Assembly: GCA_003260075.1 (NCBI GenBank)
Contig: QLIY01000736.1
Span: 1 to 64,000, forward strand
Direction: 5' to 3'
DNA from: Phallusia mammillata
Taxonomy: Eukaryota; Chordata; Ascidiacea; Phlebobranchia; Ascidiidae
DNA: 64,000 nt
Shown here: positions 1-10,548 of the stretch, piece after piece
Numbering within the stretch: position 1 is the stretch's first letter
Layout of the letters: each line of letters starts with the position of its first letter
Position numbers and translations under genes: made by a program
Notes under the pieces: model-generated
The model's input: only the letters and a program-made list of their open reading frames with translations
Databases searched by the model: none
What the model was told of the DNA's origin: nothing

Positions 1-1867
1 AGTGAGTTCACTGTTCGACCACGGTATGAGCACTGAATGGCAATCATCGGATATCGTGGTTCGTGTCAAGCAGAGTTATGAAGACAAAACAACTGCTGGA
101 AAGATTGGAGTTATCCGGACCATCACGGTAAGATCTTTGTCCACGACTACAGGATCCACGTCACGAAATTATTCAGTGTTTTTCAGCATTGCATTTCACG
201 CTTATTTAATAAATTTTAAACAACTATATTACCGTGTCGGGTTGTTATAATGTAGTAATACTAAAATACAATACAGTAAAACCGAAAGACTGTAAATCCT
301 TGGTTTTAAAACCGACTGATTCTGGGGGGGGGGGGGGGGGGGGGAAAATACAACATACACATATGTAGTGGTGGAATTCAATTTTTTTGTCAACCGGTTC
401 TATCACAAATGTAATATTTTTCAGCCGGTTCTTTTACAAAAGGTCTATTGACAGTAACCAGTAATGCTAACCGGTTCGCTGATCTCATAAAATTGTCAAT
501 TGACAGTAACCAGTAATGCTAACTGGTTCGCTGATCTCATAAAATTTCGAGTGGACGGTTCTATAGAACCGGTACGAACCGGCTGAATCCCAACAGTGTT
601 TGTATTTAGTAATTATTATCACTGACGGTTTATTAGAACCGGTGTGAACCGGCTGAATCCGACCACTGTTTATATGTATCTGCGTTCTAATTACTAAAAA
701 TAACTTGTTTTTTAACGTTAAATTATAAGGCACGCGATGTCCCATTTTGACGTCACAAGTAAACTGCCACGCGGCGTTCGAAAGATTTCGCTCCCCTCAT
801 CCAGTTTATCCGTTGCAACAGAACCAGGTTTAAATTCCCATGTTATATTCCAGGGCGGATTGTGCAACGTGTACATTGATGAGATCAAACGGACAGTGAG
901 CATTCCTGGGAACAACCTTGAACCTGTGATTCCCGGCAAGAAGGATAAGGTGAGGTTTATCACAGTACAACATGTTGGTGAGGAAAGCTGGAGACAGTGC
1001 ACACTGTTTCGACCTATAATGTCTCATCAGTGCAGCTGGTGACAAGAGATCGGCCAGCTATGCAGTGTGCACTGTCTGCAGCTTATCATGTATTTGCTCG
1101 ATGTATTTATAATTAAAGGGAAAAAAATAAAAATCACTCGTTAAGATTGCAATATTTCATGGACGTAAAAAGTCATCACTTTTGTGGCAAGTTTGATTAG
1201 CGCTAACAGTAACGCCCTTATTTGTGCATATTCTTAATGACGTTTCGGAGTTAAGAGCTGTGTGGGCCTCGGGGGGGGGGATTGGCTCGATGTATTTATA
1301 ACTAAAGGAAAAAATAAAAATCACTCGTTGAGATTGCAATATTTCGTGGCAAGTTTGATTAGCGCTAACAGTAACGCCCTTATTTGTGCACATTCTTAAT
1401 GACGTTTCGGAGTTAAGAGCTGTGTGGGCCTCAAGGTGTTACTGAAAACTGTTTTAGGGCTGCGATAATAAAAGTTTGCCGACCACTGCACAAGTGTGTT
1501 CGAGATTAAGCAAAACGAAAAGTTGTCACCGTGCAATTAACAGTTACACACAAACTAGTTTTTGAAAGCAGCATTTTGTGCAATGTTTAATGGGACATAA
1601 CAAAAAATGTTTTAGAAACACTGGTTTATATTGTTTATTGAAGCATGAATATATTTCCGCATAACAACGAATTTTCGTTTCCAGGTGAAAGTGATCATGG
1701 GTGAAGATCGTGAGAGCACAGGAGTCCTCATCAGTATTGATGGAAAGGATGGCATCGTTCGGATGGAGCAAGATCATCAATTGAAGATCCTCCAACTCCG
1801 ATTCCTCGGGAAGATAGCCGGGGATCAGGATGATGCGGAAGAGGAGGGATTTGACGAGGAAGATTGA
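1..1867 (+). CDS. SUPT5H: Transcription elongation factor SPT5, C-terminal end (5' partial)
   Basis: SPT5 is the large DSIF subunit, which binds RNA polymerase II with SPT4 and controls pausing and elongation in the nucleus. Three exons are visible: ..1-127 (the start of this exon is not resolved), 854-949 and 1685-1867. Donors gtaaga and gtgagg and cag acceptors join in phase 0. The joined protein carries the last KOW-type segment: [55 protein letters not shown] and [10 protein letters not shown] match the extreme C-terminus of animal SPT5 closely. The tail after [12 protein letters not shown] is longer and acidic ([12 protein letters not shown]) compared with the vertebrate ending as I remember it. 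Likely poly(A) signals AATAAA lie at 1965-1970 and near 1996. The first intron holds a G-run gap and a MITE. The second holds a repeat and a gap-flanked duplication. Identity is very secure. Confidence 0.93.
324..344. other. G-run, probable assembly gap (21 bases)
   Basis: A pure run of 21 G in an AT-rich intron. It is one of the variable-length G-runs that I interpret as sized assembly gaps rather than genomic sequence. Confidence 0.6.
366..668. mobile_element. hAT-like MITE, family A copy 1 (SPT5 intron)
   Basis: Starts TAGTGGTGGAATTCA and ends with GACCACTG. The interior has GAACCGG blocks shared with the other family A copies. Flanks cacatatg and tttatatg agree at 6 of 8 positions, as expected of an old 8-bp target-site duplication. 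No coding capacity. Confidence 0.75.
989..1110. repeat. Interspersed repeat family E, copy 1
   Basis: Contains GACAGTGCACACTGTTTCGA and then its partial reverse complement CAGTGTGCACTGTCTGCAGC. The same words recur near 42222-42250, 59425-59490 and 62140-62180, with a fragment at 51018-51040. Probably a short non-autonomous element; its ends are not defined. Confidence 0.6.
1086..1440. repeat. Gap-flanked allelic duplication in SPT5 intron
   Basis: The stretch around 1096-1270 (gctcgatgtatttataatta ... gagctgtgtgggcctc) recurs at 1284-1432 after exactly 10 G (1271-1280), with several substitutions and indels. This is the standard pattern of this window: two overlapping versions of one locus on either side of a placeholder. 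Confidence 0.8.
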
Positions 1868-2486
1868 TCCAAGGATGCGAGAATTGATGAGGATCAGTGG
1901 GATTTAGTTGATGGAAATTTTTTTGAAACATTTTGCTTAAAAGCTGCCACATTATGTTCGTGAGAATAAATTGTGAAACGAAAATTTGTTATTGTGGAAA
2001 TAAAATTGCCAAGCGTGGTACTTTGTGGTTTGTCAGGTTTCGCCAACTCACAATTCAGAAAACTACTCCCTATGTAGTTTGTAGACCATATAGAGTGAAC
2101 CCACAAAGCAATTTGAACTGTCGTATTCTATGATAAGATAAGGCCGATTGTGACTGCACAACTGTACATTTTTTCCAAACTCAGCAGCAACTGATACGAC
2201 ACAAACAGCATTCAAATAAACACTTGGGCAACTTAGCAGAAAAGAAGCATTGCATGTTATGGCGACAAAACAAGCTTTTACGTTGCCACGTTAACTGACC
2301 GAAGACGCGAAACATCTATGACCCTGACCATTTCACTGAGAGTTTGTTGTTTGTTTGTTTCATTTTTATCGTCGGTGGGCGGGCAACACCTGAATGCGTT
2401 ATGCTCACAATGAGTCCGCCGTCGAGCTGCCTGTTTCTATTGTAAGTCCGATGATCATTTTTTATTTGATGTTTTTGACCTATATA

Positions 2487-2735
2487 GCGACTTCAATTTG
2501 GTTCAACCCATCGGGAACCACGGGGTTGGAGCAATGCTGCTTAAGTTTCTTGCTCAGGAAAACACAAGCGGGGGGGGGGGTTTTTGGGCGGTTGGTGATT
2601 TCAATTGAGTTCAACCCATTGTTAACCACTGGGTTGGAGCAATGCTGCTTAAGTTTCTTGCTCAGGAAAACACAAGCGACCGACATAGGATTAGAACCCA
2701 TGACCTTGTGATCACGGTTGCGCTAACCACTCGGC
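2487..2735 (-). mobile_element. tRNA-derived SINE (two overlapping versions)
   Basis: On the minus strand the head reads GGCCGAGTGGTTAGCGC (A-box-like) then ATGGGTTCTAATCCTA (B-box-like), followed by a body with TTTTCCTGAGCAAGAAACTT and GCAGCATTGCTCC, similar to the conserved tails of V-SINE-like elements. The distal body is present twice, at 2500-2570 and 2600-2670, separated by a 10-G placeholder, so it is probably one element assembled twice. The rest of 1868-5150 holds only repeats and gap duplications, with no gene that I can support. Confidence 0.7.
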
Positions 2736-3192
2736 CAACAAGTCGTTCCGCTAAATAGAACCTGGTCTAAACCGGTCTAATAAACAAGTTTGCCAACCTT
2801 TGCAACAGATACAGGGCGCATTGTAAGTAACATGTTGTACTCGTGGTTGTGTGGTCGTGTTACTTCTAGCAGCATTGAGGGGAAATCAAACACAGATAGC
2901 TTGTCGGCTTTGCTCGAGGTTGAAAAGTGCTGACCGGCCGTACAAAGAAGAAATGCAAGTCACCCAGTTTGCTGAGTCAACAATTTGTTATCACTCAACA
3001 CTTCGACTAGTTTGGTGCAACAAGACGGAGATTTGTTTTAGAGCAGAAATATATGTGTTGTTAACAGGGATGTTTTGGCAAAACCGAATCAAAGGAGGTT
3101 GAAGTTCTAGGATAATTTAACTTCAACACATTAGGAAAAATACATTCAGTTATAAAGCAGGTTTGGTTGGTTGAAGTATTAAATGTTGTAAC

Positions 3193-3333
3193 TAGTGGTG
3201 GAATTCGGCTGGTTCGCACCGGTTCTATGAAACCATTTCACGAAATTTATGAGATCAAAGAACCGGTTAGCATTACTGGTTACTGTCAATGAACCGGCTG
3301 AAAACTATGACTTTTGTGACAGAACCGGCTGAC
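3193..3333. mobile_element. hAT-like MITE, family A copy 2 (3'-truncated)
   Basis: Starts TAGTGGTGGAATTCGGC and runs through the GAACCGGTTAGCATTACTGG block and the GAACCGGCTGA unit, then diverges. The usual CCACCACTG end is missing, so the 3' end is lost. Confidence 0.7.
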
Positions 3334-3481
3334 ACGTCTCTCGTGTCTGGACGTTTCACTTCGTCGTTACCACGCTTCGCCGCGTTTCAACTGACCCAGT
3401 TAAAGGGCGATTCACAGAGTTTCGGCAAATTTGTTGAAAGCCGGAGAAGAATAGAAAATCCAATATCACCTTACCTCATAG

Positions 3482-4225
3482 GTGGCGCACCTATTCATTT
3501 ATAACGTTATGTGTCTAAAAATACTCACGGTTGAGGCTATTGGGGGGGGGGCGGCAGTTATAACAACTGTGCGCGTGTACCCATATGTAAGAATTTGCAG
3601 TACTCAGGTGATTTTGTGCGTGGTCGAGTTTGCTCAGAGCAACTTTCGTCGAAAAGAGGAATTAAGATTGTGGAAATGTAAAGAATTTCAAAAACTATTT
3701 TTAAAAGTTACATTTGCGGGGGGGGGGAAGAGCACTTTTTCATTTATAACGTTATGTGTCTAAAAATACTCACGGTTGAGGCTATTAGGGACGGGTAAGG
3801 TATTAGCATTTAAAATTTAATAAAACTAGCAATAAAACTTAGTTTCTAATGCCAAACTTACTGACTAACCTAAATGTGGGTCTGCCGTGAGATAGTGTTA
3901 GTGGTTCTACACAAAAAATACACGAACATTTACGTTAGTAGACGCTAAATGATCTACCTAGTATACGATGATTGTGGACACACTGGCGGTCGTTATTGAA
4001 ATAAGAACCTGTTATAAAGTCGGCAGTAATAACAACTGTGTGCGTGTACCCATATGTAAGAATTTGCAGTACTCAGGTGATTTTGTATATAGCAAGTAAG
4101 TTGTTTCGCCAGTTGTGTTTTGTGGTCGAATTTGCTCAGAGCAACTATTCGTCGAAAAATTAAGATGGTGGAAATGTAAAGAATTTCAAAAACTATTTTT
4201 AAAAGTTACATTTGCGTCTAACAGA
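3482..4225. repeat. Gap-flanked duplicated intergenic segments
   Basis: The words gcggcagtta taacaactgt and aaagaatttc aaaaactatt occur at about 3550-3720 and again at 4020-4215; cattt ataacgttat gtgtc occurs at 3496 and 3740. Placeholders of exactly 10 G lie at 3542-3551 and 3718-3727. No gene is seen. Confidence 0.7.
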
Positions 4226-4264
4226 AATATGGAAAAAATCCGTTTGAAAAGTAAACATCAATAG

Positions 4265-4335
4265 CTTGGTGGCCGGCTTGATTCGGTATAACGCCTTCAA
4301 TGGGCCTGGCGATCTATGATTTCTATATGAGTGTG
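4265..4335 (+). mobile_element. SINE fragment (family S1)
   Basis: GGCTTGATTCGGTATAACGC then TTCAATGGGCCTGGCGATCT matches the distal body of the element at 19838-19957. It is a fragment without the tRNA-like head. Confidence 0.55.
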
Positions 4336-4404
4336 TCGTGATCGCTGGTCTGCATAAACGCTTCAGAATTGATTCCAGTTATGAATTTAAGTTCAATGGT
4401 GAAA

Positions 4405-4542
4405 ATAACGGCCCAAATAGACGTAAAAAGCGACCCATGGGTGCAATTGACTTGGCCTTCATATCACTGATGATGGCATGAGCATTTGCCGAAAATTTGA
4501 ACAATAAAGCATGTCGCTTTTTACGTCTATTTGGGCCGTTAT
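4405..4542. mobile_element. Palindromic MITE with perfect 30-bp terminal inverted repeats
   Basis: Bases 4405-4434, beginning ATAACGGCCCAAATAGACGT, are the exact reverse complement of 4513-4542, ending ACGTCTATTTGGGCCGTTAT. About 78 bases lie between the arms and there is no reading frame. The right end abuts a 47-base G-run (4543-4589), so the target-site duplication cannot be read. The superfamily is undetermined. Confidence 0.75.

Positions 4543-4589
<47 letters not shown>
4543..4589. other. G-run, probable assembly gap (47 bases)
   Basis: Uninterrupted G run at the end of a palindromic MITE, a place where assemblies often break. Interpreted as gap fill, not as genomic poly-G. Confidence 0.65.
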
Positions 4590-5219
4590 CGGCTCGTTTC
4601 CAGGGAGTCGCTTAGTAGGGGAGACGCTAGCGGTAAGTAGATAATCCACGGTATTCGTTCCTGTTCTTTCCATAAAAAAGTTTGAAACGCATCATATTGC
4701 CAGATTCCATGATTTGTTTTGCATTTGAAGTTTCATTTAACACTAGAAAGTGTTTCGCTTGTTCATCATAATAGCATTGTTGTAAACTTTTGCATTGAGA
4801 TACGATACATAGCTAATCGAGAAAAGGCTGGGAATTGCGCTTTATTTGCAGTGATCCACGTCATACCTATGTGAGAGTGGATTTTCCGTAATAACGAATA
4901 TAAAAACTAAAAAACGAGAACGATTACTTATACAGTAGTCAAGGAAGAAATGCGGGTGACTTTATGGAATGTGCCCCCACATATTAAGGGACTTTGTACA
5001 AGAAGCCAAACCCAAATTTGACACTGACTGTTGAATAAAAACATTTATTTACGCGCGCTATACTGTACAACTCATTCTGTGTTATTTCATACAGTTATTT
5101 GCAATACAGAAACCTCAAAAAAATGATCCAGCTTTGCCAGGGTGCCGCAAACTATTTATCTCTCTTATAGGGTGCCGCAAGGTCAAAAAGGTTGGGAACC
5201 ACTGCTCTAACTAAACTAT

Positions 5220-5362
5220 CGTGCAGGTTTTCTTTTAAACAAGTCATCATGAAAATAGAAGGGGGGGGGGTAAGTTCCTTTCGACAAAAAATGATTTCGA
5301 CAAACCTAATTTTGTAAACTCTAACGAAACTATCGTGCAGGTTTTCTTTTAAACAAGTCATC
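5220..5362 (+). repeat. Duplicated start region of the aldo-keto reductase
   Basis: The sequence from tatcgtgcaggttttc through catcatgaaaatagaa occurs at 5218-5260, cut by exactly 10 G, and again intact at 5330-5373, where it runs into the open coding exon. The first copy is a truncated allelic contig end, not a second gene. A MITE-like end (ggttgggaaccactg) lies at 5190-5204. Confidence 0.75.
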
Positions 5363-6494
5363 ATGAAAATAGAAATTCCGTCTGTTGAAATCAAACCAGG
5401 AGTGGAGATGCCCATGTTGGGGCTCGGAACGTCCAAAGCTAAATCCAATGAGCTGTACGAAGCCGTCCGTTCAGCAATCGACCTTGGATATCGGCACATC
5501 GACTGTGCGTTCGTTTACGGTAACGAAGCTGAGATCGGCGACGCGATAAAATCGAAGATCGACGACGAAACAGTGACGCGAAGCGAATTGTTCGTCACAA
5601 GCAAGTTATGGCGAACTTTTAATCGTCCCGAACACATGCAAGAGTGCTTCGACGAATCGCTACGTCGTCTCAAACTCGATTATTTCGACTTATATTTGTT
5701 CCACTGGCCGGAAGCGAGCGCCTACTGTGGATTGGAAGTCCACAAACATTTCCTCGACCCTAAACTGGATGAGACCGCCGATTATGTGGTCACGTGGCAA
5801 GCGATGCAAAAGTTTCTCCGGTCCGGCCGAACGAGGGCGCTCGGGATCAGCAATTTTAATNTCTGGCAATTGTATTTTTATACCAACGTTTCGACGTCCT
5901 ATACAGGCTCTAGGTTGGTTGTTGGATAAAATGCGTTGTTTCGGTGAACGCTAGATGTAATTGTTGCTTATAATCAGGATTGCCATCGACTTGAAACTAT
6001 AACTAAGGACAAACGAAAAATAAAATTTCATACGAAACAAAACAAACGTTTTTGAACAAATTCTTGCATTTATACGAGACATGACATATCCAATGATGTA
6101 TTTTTTGCCAAAAACAATCTGTTCCAAAAACGGGGGGGGGGCCAGGCATAATATCTTATAGAGCTCTTCTGGCAATTGTATTTTTGTCAACGTTTCGACG
6201 CCCTATGCAGGCTTCAGGCTGGTTGTTGGATAAAATGCGTTGTTTTGGTGAACGCTAGATGTAATTGTTGCTTATAAAAAATCGACTTGAAACTATAACT
6301 AAGGACAAACGAAAAATAAAATTTTCATACGAAACAAAACAAACGTTTTTGAACAAACTTTGCATTTATACGAGACATAACATATCCAATGTCTTATTTT
6401 TTGCCAAAAACAATTAGTTCCAAACACTTCTTGTTTGTATAAAATCCTTTGTACATCTCACAACAGCTCAGGTCCAGGTTTACTTCTACTTGTA

Positions 6495-6558
<64 letters not shown>

Positions 6559-7451
6559 TCCGTTCCGGGAAAATTATTCAGAATAGCCAAACACAATACA
6601 GTCACAATAGTTTGTGTTGTGTCAATAATATTATTATCTGAGTGTTGGCATTTATGTTTTGGATATATCCGGGGGGGGGGTTCCCTGCATATAGGCTACA
6701 AACATGGGCAGGGACTTGGCCGAATGCTCGGTTGCGCCTGACTTAAACAAAAACGATCGGGATCCGTCTCAGGGAGCATCCTGGACTCGAAACCCTTGAA
6801 AAGAAACGTTTATTGTTTGTTTGTTAATAATAGGTGCATGAAATCGTTGATTTGGGGGAACGAAAAAGTTTGTTGTGTTTTCGTGTCCGATGTGAACTGA
6901 TTTAAAAGTTGGACTCAATCAAAGTCTGATTTTTTCCAATTTGCCGAAAACCGAAAAAACCTAGAGAGAATTTGTCACCCGAGTTTTATTATTTTCAGGT
7001 GAAACGACTTTTACGTGAATCTTCCGAAATTCCGAGCGTGATTCAAATTGAGAGTCACCCCTACTTCAACCAGTGTGAACTTGTCAATTTGTGTCAGTCG
7101 AAAGGCATTGTGGTCACCGGGTACTGCCCTCTGGGTTCCGCGGACCGGCCTGGCGTCAAAAACGGGGGCCCTCTCCTCCTAACTGACCCCCTCCTGGTAA
7201 AACTGGCGGCAAAATATGGGAAGTCCCCCGCACAAGTGGCGCTGAGGTTCAATATCCAGCGCGAAATCGCTGTAACGCCTAAAAGTGTCCGCCCGTCACG
7301 CATCGCTGAGAACATGGACGTGTTTAACTTCACACTGAGTGATGCGGAGATGGGCGAGATATTTAAACTGGAAAGGGGACAGCGCTTGTGCGATTCTATG
7401 ATGGACATTAATCATAAGTTTCATCCGTTCCGGGAAAATTATTCCGAATAG
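5363..7451 (+). CDS. Aldo-keto reductase (AKR family), two exons
   Basis: Predicted NADPH-dependent oxidoreductase of the (beta/alpha)8 AKR superfamily, reducing aldehydes or ketones in the cytosol. Exons 5363-5860 and 6999-7451 join in phase 0 at GISNFN to VKRLL, giving 316 residues, the usual AKR length. The catalytic tetrad is visible: Asp47 and Tyr52 in YRHIDCAFVYGNE, Lys81 in VTSKLW, His114 in LYLFHWP. The cofactor-binding part includes ITAVTPK-like IAVTPKSVRPSRIAEN. The ATG at 5363 gives the conserved N-terminus (MPMLGLGTSK). The first intron base is the only N in the window (5861); it should be the G of the donor. The intron contains a misplaced copy of the gene's own 3' end. The AKR subfamily and substrate cannot be told by eye. 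Confidence 0.9.
5862..6470 (+). repeat. AKR intron segment present twice
   Basis: tctggcaattgtatttttat ... gttccaaaaac (5862-6130) is repeated with indels at 6168-6425, separated by exactly 10 G (6132-6141). These look like allelic overlaps inside the intron. Confidence 0.75.
6495..6670 (+). repeat. 62-base G-run followed by a misplaced copy of the AKR 3' end
   Basis: After the G-run 6495-6556, bases 6557-6670 (catccgttccgggaaaatta onwards) repeat the terminal exon and 3'UTR at 7423-7535 with a few changes, including CAGAAT versus CCGAAT before the stop. This fragment lies upstream of the exon it duplicates and ends at another 10-G placeholder, so it is most simply a scaffolding error. Confidence 0.8.
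6706..6800 (+). mobile_element. tRNA-like SINE fragment
   Basis: TTGGCCGAATGCTCGGTTGC resembles a pol III A box and CCTGGACTCGAAACCCT a B box. A related fragment lies at 43345-43388. No complete tRNA cloverleaf is evident. Confidence 0.5.
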
Positions 7452-7944
7452 CTGAACACAATACAGTCACAATAGTTTGTGTTGTGGCAATAATATTATT
7501 ATCTGAGTGTTGGCATTTATGTTTTGGATATATCCATATAGGGCTGTCGGCAAATGTTGTGTATAGGCGAAAGCTTCTTTTTCGAGTTAAGTAATTATCA
7601 AGCGCAATGTTTCTCTATACGTTTTCTGTATTTATGTGACCTATATTATGTTGTGTCGCCAATATTACTATTTAACTGCGACATTTATGTTTAACTATGG
7701 CAAGGATAGTTTTTATATGAAATATTATTATGCAAAGAAAAGTGAGTTCATACAATTGATGCTTTCTTGGCAAGTTTTTTGAAAGAACCATATCATCACG
7801 ATAAAAAAATCGAAAAAATTCAATTCCACAAATTGTTTTTATTGTTGTTTGTGCATTTTTTGTTTAGTGTTGAAATCTCTTTTATTGTTTCTTTGACGAC
7901 ACAAAAACGAAAGATACCAAAAAGAAAAATATGAAAAAAGATTT

Positions 7945-7982
7945 GGAGATGCCGGGGATTGAACCCGGGGCCTCACACATGC
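7945..7982 (-). tRNA. tRNA-Ala, 3' half only (cut by a gap)
   Basis: The minus strand reads GCATGTGTGAGGCCCCGGGT then TCAATCCCCGGCATCTCC, the anticodon-arm 3' side, variable loop, T arm and acceptor 3' strand of eukaryotic tRNA-Ala. Downstream is CTTTTTT, a pol III terminator. The 5' half and the anticodon are replaced by a 15-G placeholder (7983-7997), so the isoacceptor cannot be read. Probably a genuine gene that was interrupted in assembly. Confidence 0.75.
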
Positions 7983-8177
7983 GGGGGGGGGGGGGGGCGA
8001 AAGTTTCAACGAAATTATTGTTGTCGTTCGAAATGCGCAACTGCTTTGTTTAAATTGAATAAATAAACCCATCGTGTCTTGCATTGCAGCTATATAATGT
8101 TCATTTTTATTTATTTATTTCTATATTTTATTTAGTTGTCACTACATGCACTACATTGTGTGATCAATGCAATGTAC

Positions 8178-9240
8178 AGGCGAAAAATGCTTTAAACTAG
8201 TTTTAAATCATGAATTAAAAAACAGCAAACTTTTTAAACTTTTGAGCAGCTTCTCTGCAAGCAAAATTAAAGTTATTTAGCGAAAATGTTTAACAAAATA
8301 ATAAAGCAACAAAAAATTGTCGGTTTGAGCGTTTCGGGGGGGGGGTCTTTAAACTAGTTTTAAATCATGAATTAAAAAACAGCAAACTTTTAAAACTTTT
8401 AGGCAGCTTCTCTGCAAGCAAAATTAAAGTTATTTAGCGAAATAGTTTAACAAAATAATAAAGCAACAAAAAATTGTCGGTTTGAGCGTTTCAAATAAGA
8501 AACCAAAAACAAAGTAACAATAAACTGCAAATAATCAACCATTGTGACGAAAGTAAAGCGTTCCACAACCATTCCAAGTCAAAGTGCCCACTTATGACGT
8601 AACAAGCACGATACTCTGGCTCTCATTGTTTACTTTGGAAACAATAATGGAACGGCGGTGTTCGAATCCATTGTTGTCGATTCGATTGTGTTTCACTCAT
8701 CAAACAACTCGCGCAAGCCACAAGCGTCAGGCGCGAAAAAGCTTAGCAACTATTGGTTGAGAGTTACTGTAGCTATTGTGAGCTCATAATAAAGCTACTA
8801 GTGTACAATCGAAAATTTGTGGATTGTAACAAATTAATCAATAAATTTTCGAAGTAGAAGTGTCTCCTTTGTATTTTATTGTGTATTTTAACTAAGGTTA
8901 TTTGCACGACCTTTTACGAGGTTTCAGATAAAGTATACCGCGTGTAATGAAATGAAAGTGTTGGTTTTAACCAGCGATGAAAGTAAAATAAGGGGGGGGG
9001 GCGCAAAATAATCAATAAATTTTCGAAGTACAAGTGTCTCCTTTTTAAAAGTTTAATTCTTTATTCAAGCGTAAGCTTCTCTAGACAGATTGTGCGTCAT
9101 AAACTGATGATGTGTATTTTAACTAAGGTTATTTGCATGGCTTGAAATTTTACGAGGCTCCAGATAAGTTTTACTGAGTAATGAAATGAAAGTGTTGGTT
9201 TTAACCAGCGATGAAAGTAAAATAATTTTGGTTCCGAAAA
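8178..9240. repeat. Two gap-flanked duplicated segments, no gene seen
   Basis: gctttaaactagttttaaat ... gagcgtttc occurs at 8190-8335 and 8346-8492 around a 10-G placeholder. taatcaataaattttcgaag ... aagtaaaata occurs at 8835-8990 and 9010-9222 around another. Both pairs differ by substitutions and short indels. The rest of 7998-10200 shows no gene I can support. Confidence 0.7.
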
Positions 9241-10214
9241 GATGAAGGTATTTGTCAAATATAGTAGCCAACTTCCGACCAAATGTGCAACAAAACAACC
9301 ATACAGACACAGCAAATTGTTACTTTATATGTGAGACAAAATACTAAAGAGATTATCAAGAGATTGTAAAGTTGATAAGGGAGTTAAGTGTGATTTGTGA
9401 CGATATAGGTTTGTGTTTAGACTCTCAGTAACAAACCGCGCAGCAACATCTTATAACTGCTAATAAATATTTTACTGGAACAGCCGTTTCGCATACCTTA
9501 ACCACCTTTGGGGGGGGGGCAAACTAAATATTGCATGAACAATTTCAGGGTGTCCGGGTTTTTCCAGCTTTGAAGGTTTGTTGATGTAACTGTTGGGCTG
9601 TTCAAGGTTTGGGAGAATATACGAATAACTTGCAGCGTTTTCTCAGACAGAATAGTTGTTATAAATATCAAATATTTTCTGGAAATAACATGAAAAGGAC
9701 GCAGAATGTTAAATGTGCATCGTTTTGTTCTTAACGTTGAGATCAACGAACTGTTGTGAAAATTATACCTTGTTGAGAGTAAGATTTTGATTGACAGCTG
9801 AACGACGTTTTTACTTTTAATTTCGTTCCAACAAAGACAACAAGCAGTTTAATTGGGTTACGCCTTGTTGTATCTCGTTTAACGTTATTCACTCCGAGAT
9901 TAGACTTAAAAAAGTCAGAAGTACCAAAGCATATTTGTGAGAAGTGCAAGTATAAATGTATATTATTCCCAAACAAATATAAATGACAACATTTTTAAGA
10001 CTCATTTGTTCTTGACATTAAATGTTTGTTACAGGATCTTTCCCGTAAATAGTAGCGATCATATGTTGTTGTTTGACATAAAATCTGACTCATCAAATAA
10101 AGACGCAAATTAACTTTATTCCCATAATTTTGTTATGTAGCCTAGTCTCTGCAAAATGTGTCATGAAAAGAAAAAATTGCCTTGTTGTGTTGCAAAGTTT
10201 GATAACCAGTAGTG

Positions 10215-10428
10215 CAGGGGTCGGCAAACCCCTGGCACGCTAGGTGGTTTTTCATGGCACGCCAACCGAATTGCGTGTTTATAGTAAAGTAACAATTTAA
10301 CTTGTCACACTGCTTGTTTATAGTTTTTATCATTTCATTGTCTTTAAATTCAGCCTTACATGCACAAAACACTCTGCTTTATTATTGATTTCTGCTGGCA
10401 CGAACCACTAAAAGGTTGCCGACCCCTG
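10215..10428. mobile_element. hAT-like MITE, family D
   Basis: Begins CAGGGGTCGGCAAACCCCTG and ends GGTTGCCGACCCCTG, imperfect terminal inverted repeats with the CAGNGG...CCNCTG form of hAT elements. Flanks cagtagtg and cacttgtg agree at 6 of 8 positions. Related end fragments lie near 1475 and 2785. No coding capacity. Confidence 0.75.
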
Positions 10429-10548
10429 CACTTGTGTAAAGTAAAATGAAGTCGGATGTCAACCCAAAACAACACCACTAATATTGTCCCCACAGATATC
10501 ATAGAAATGTTTCTGTAGTTGCTGTGCATTTTTCTCCCGCGCAAAGAA

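Noticed and set aside
737-1042. Plus-strand frame extending the second SPT5 exon on both sides
   Set aside because: Only 854-949 matches SPT5 and is bounded by splice sites. The rest is intron read-through.
6435-6641. Reading frame with a long glycine run (and similar ones at 11769-11993 and 16923-17141)
   Set aside because: The glycines are translated from G-run placeholders. Frames on either side have no splice or family support.
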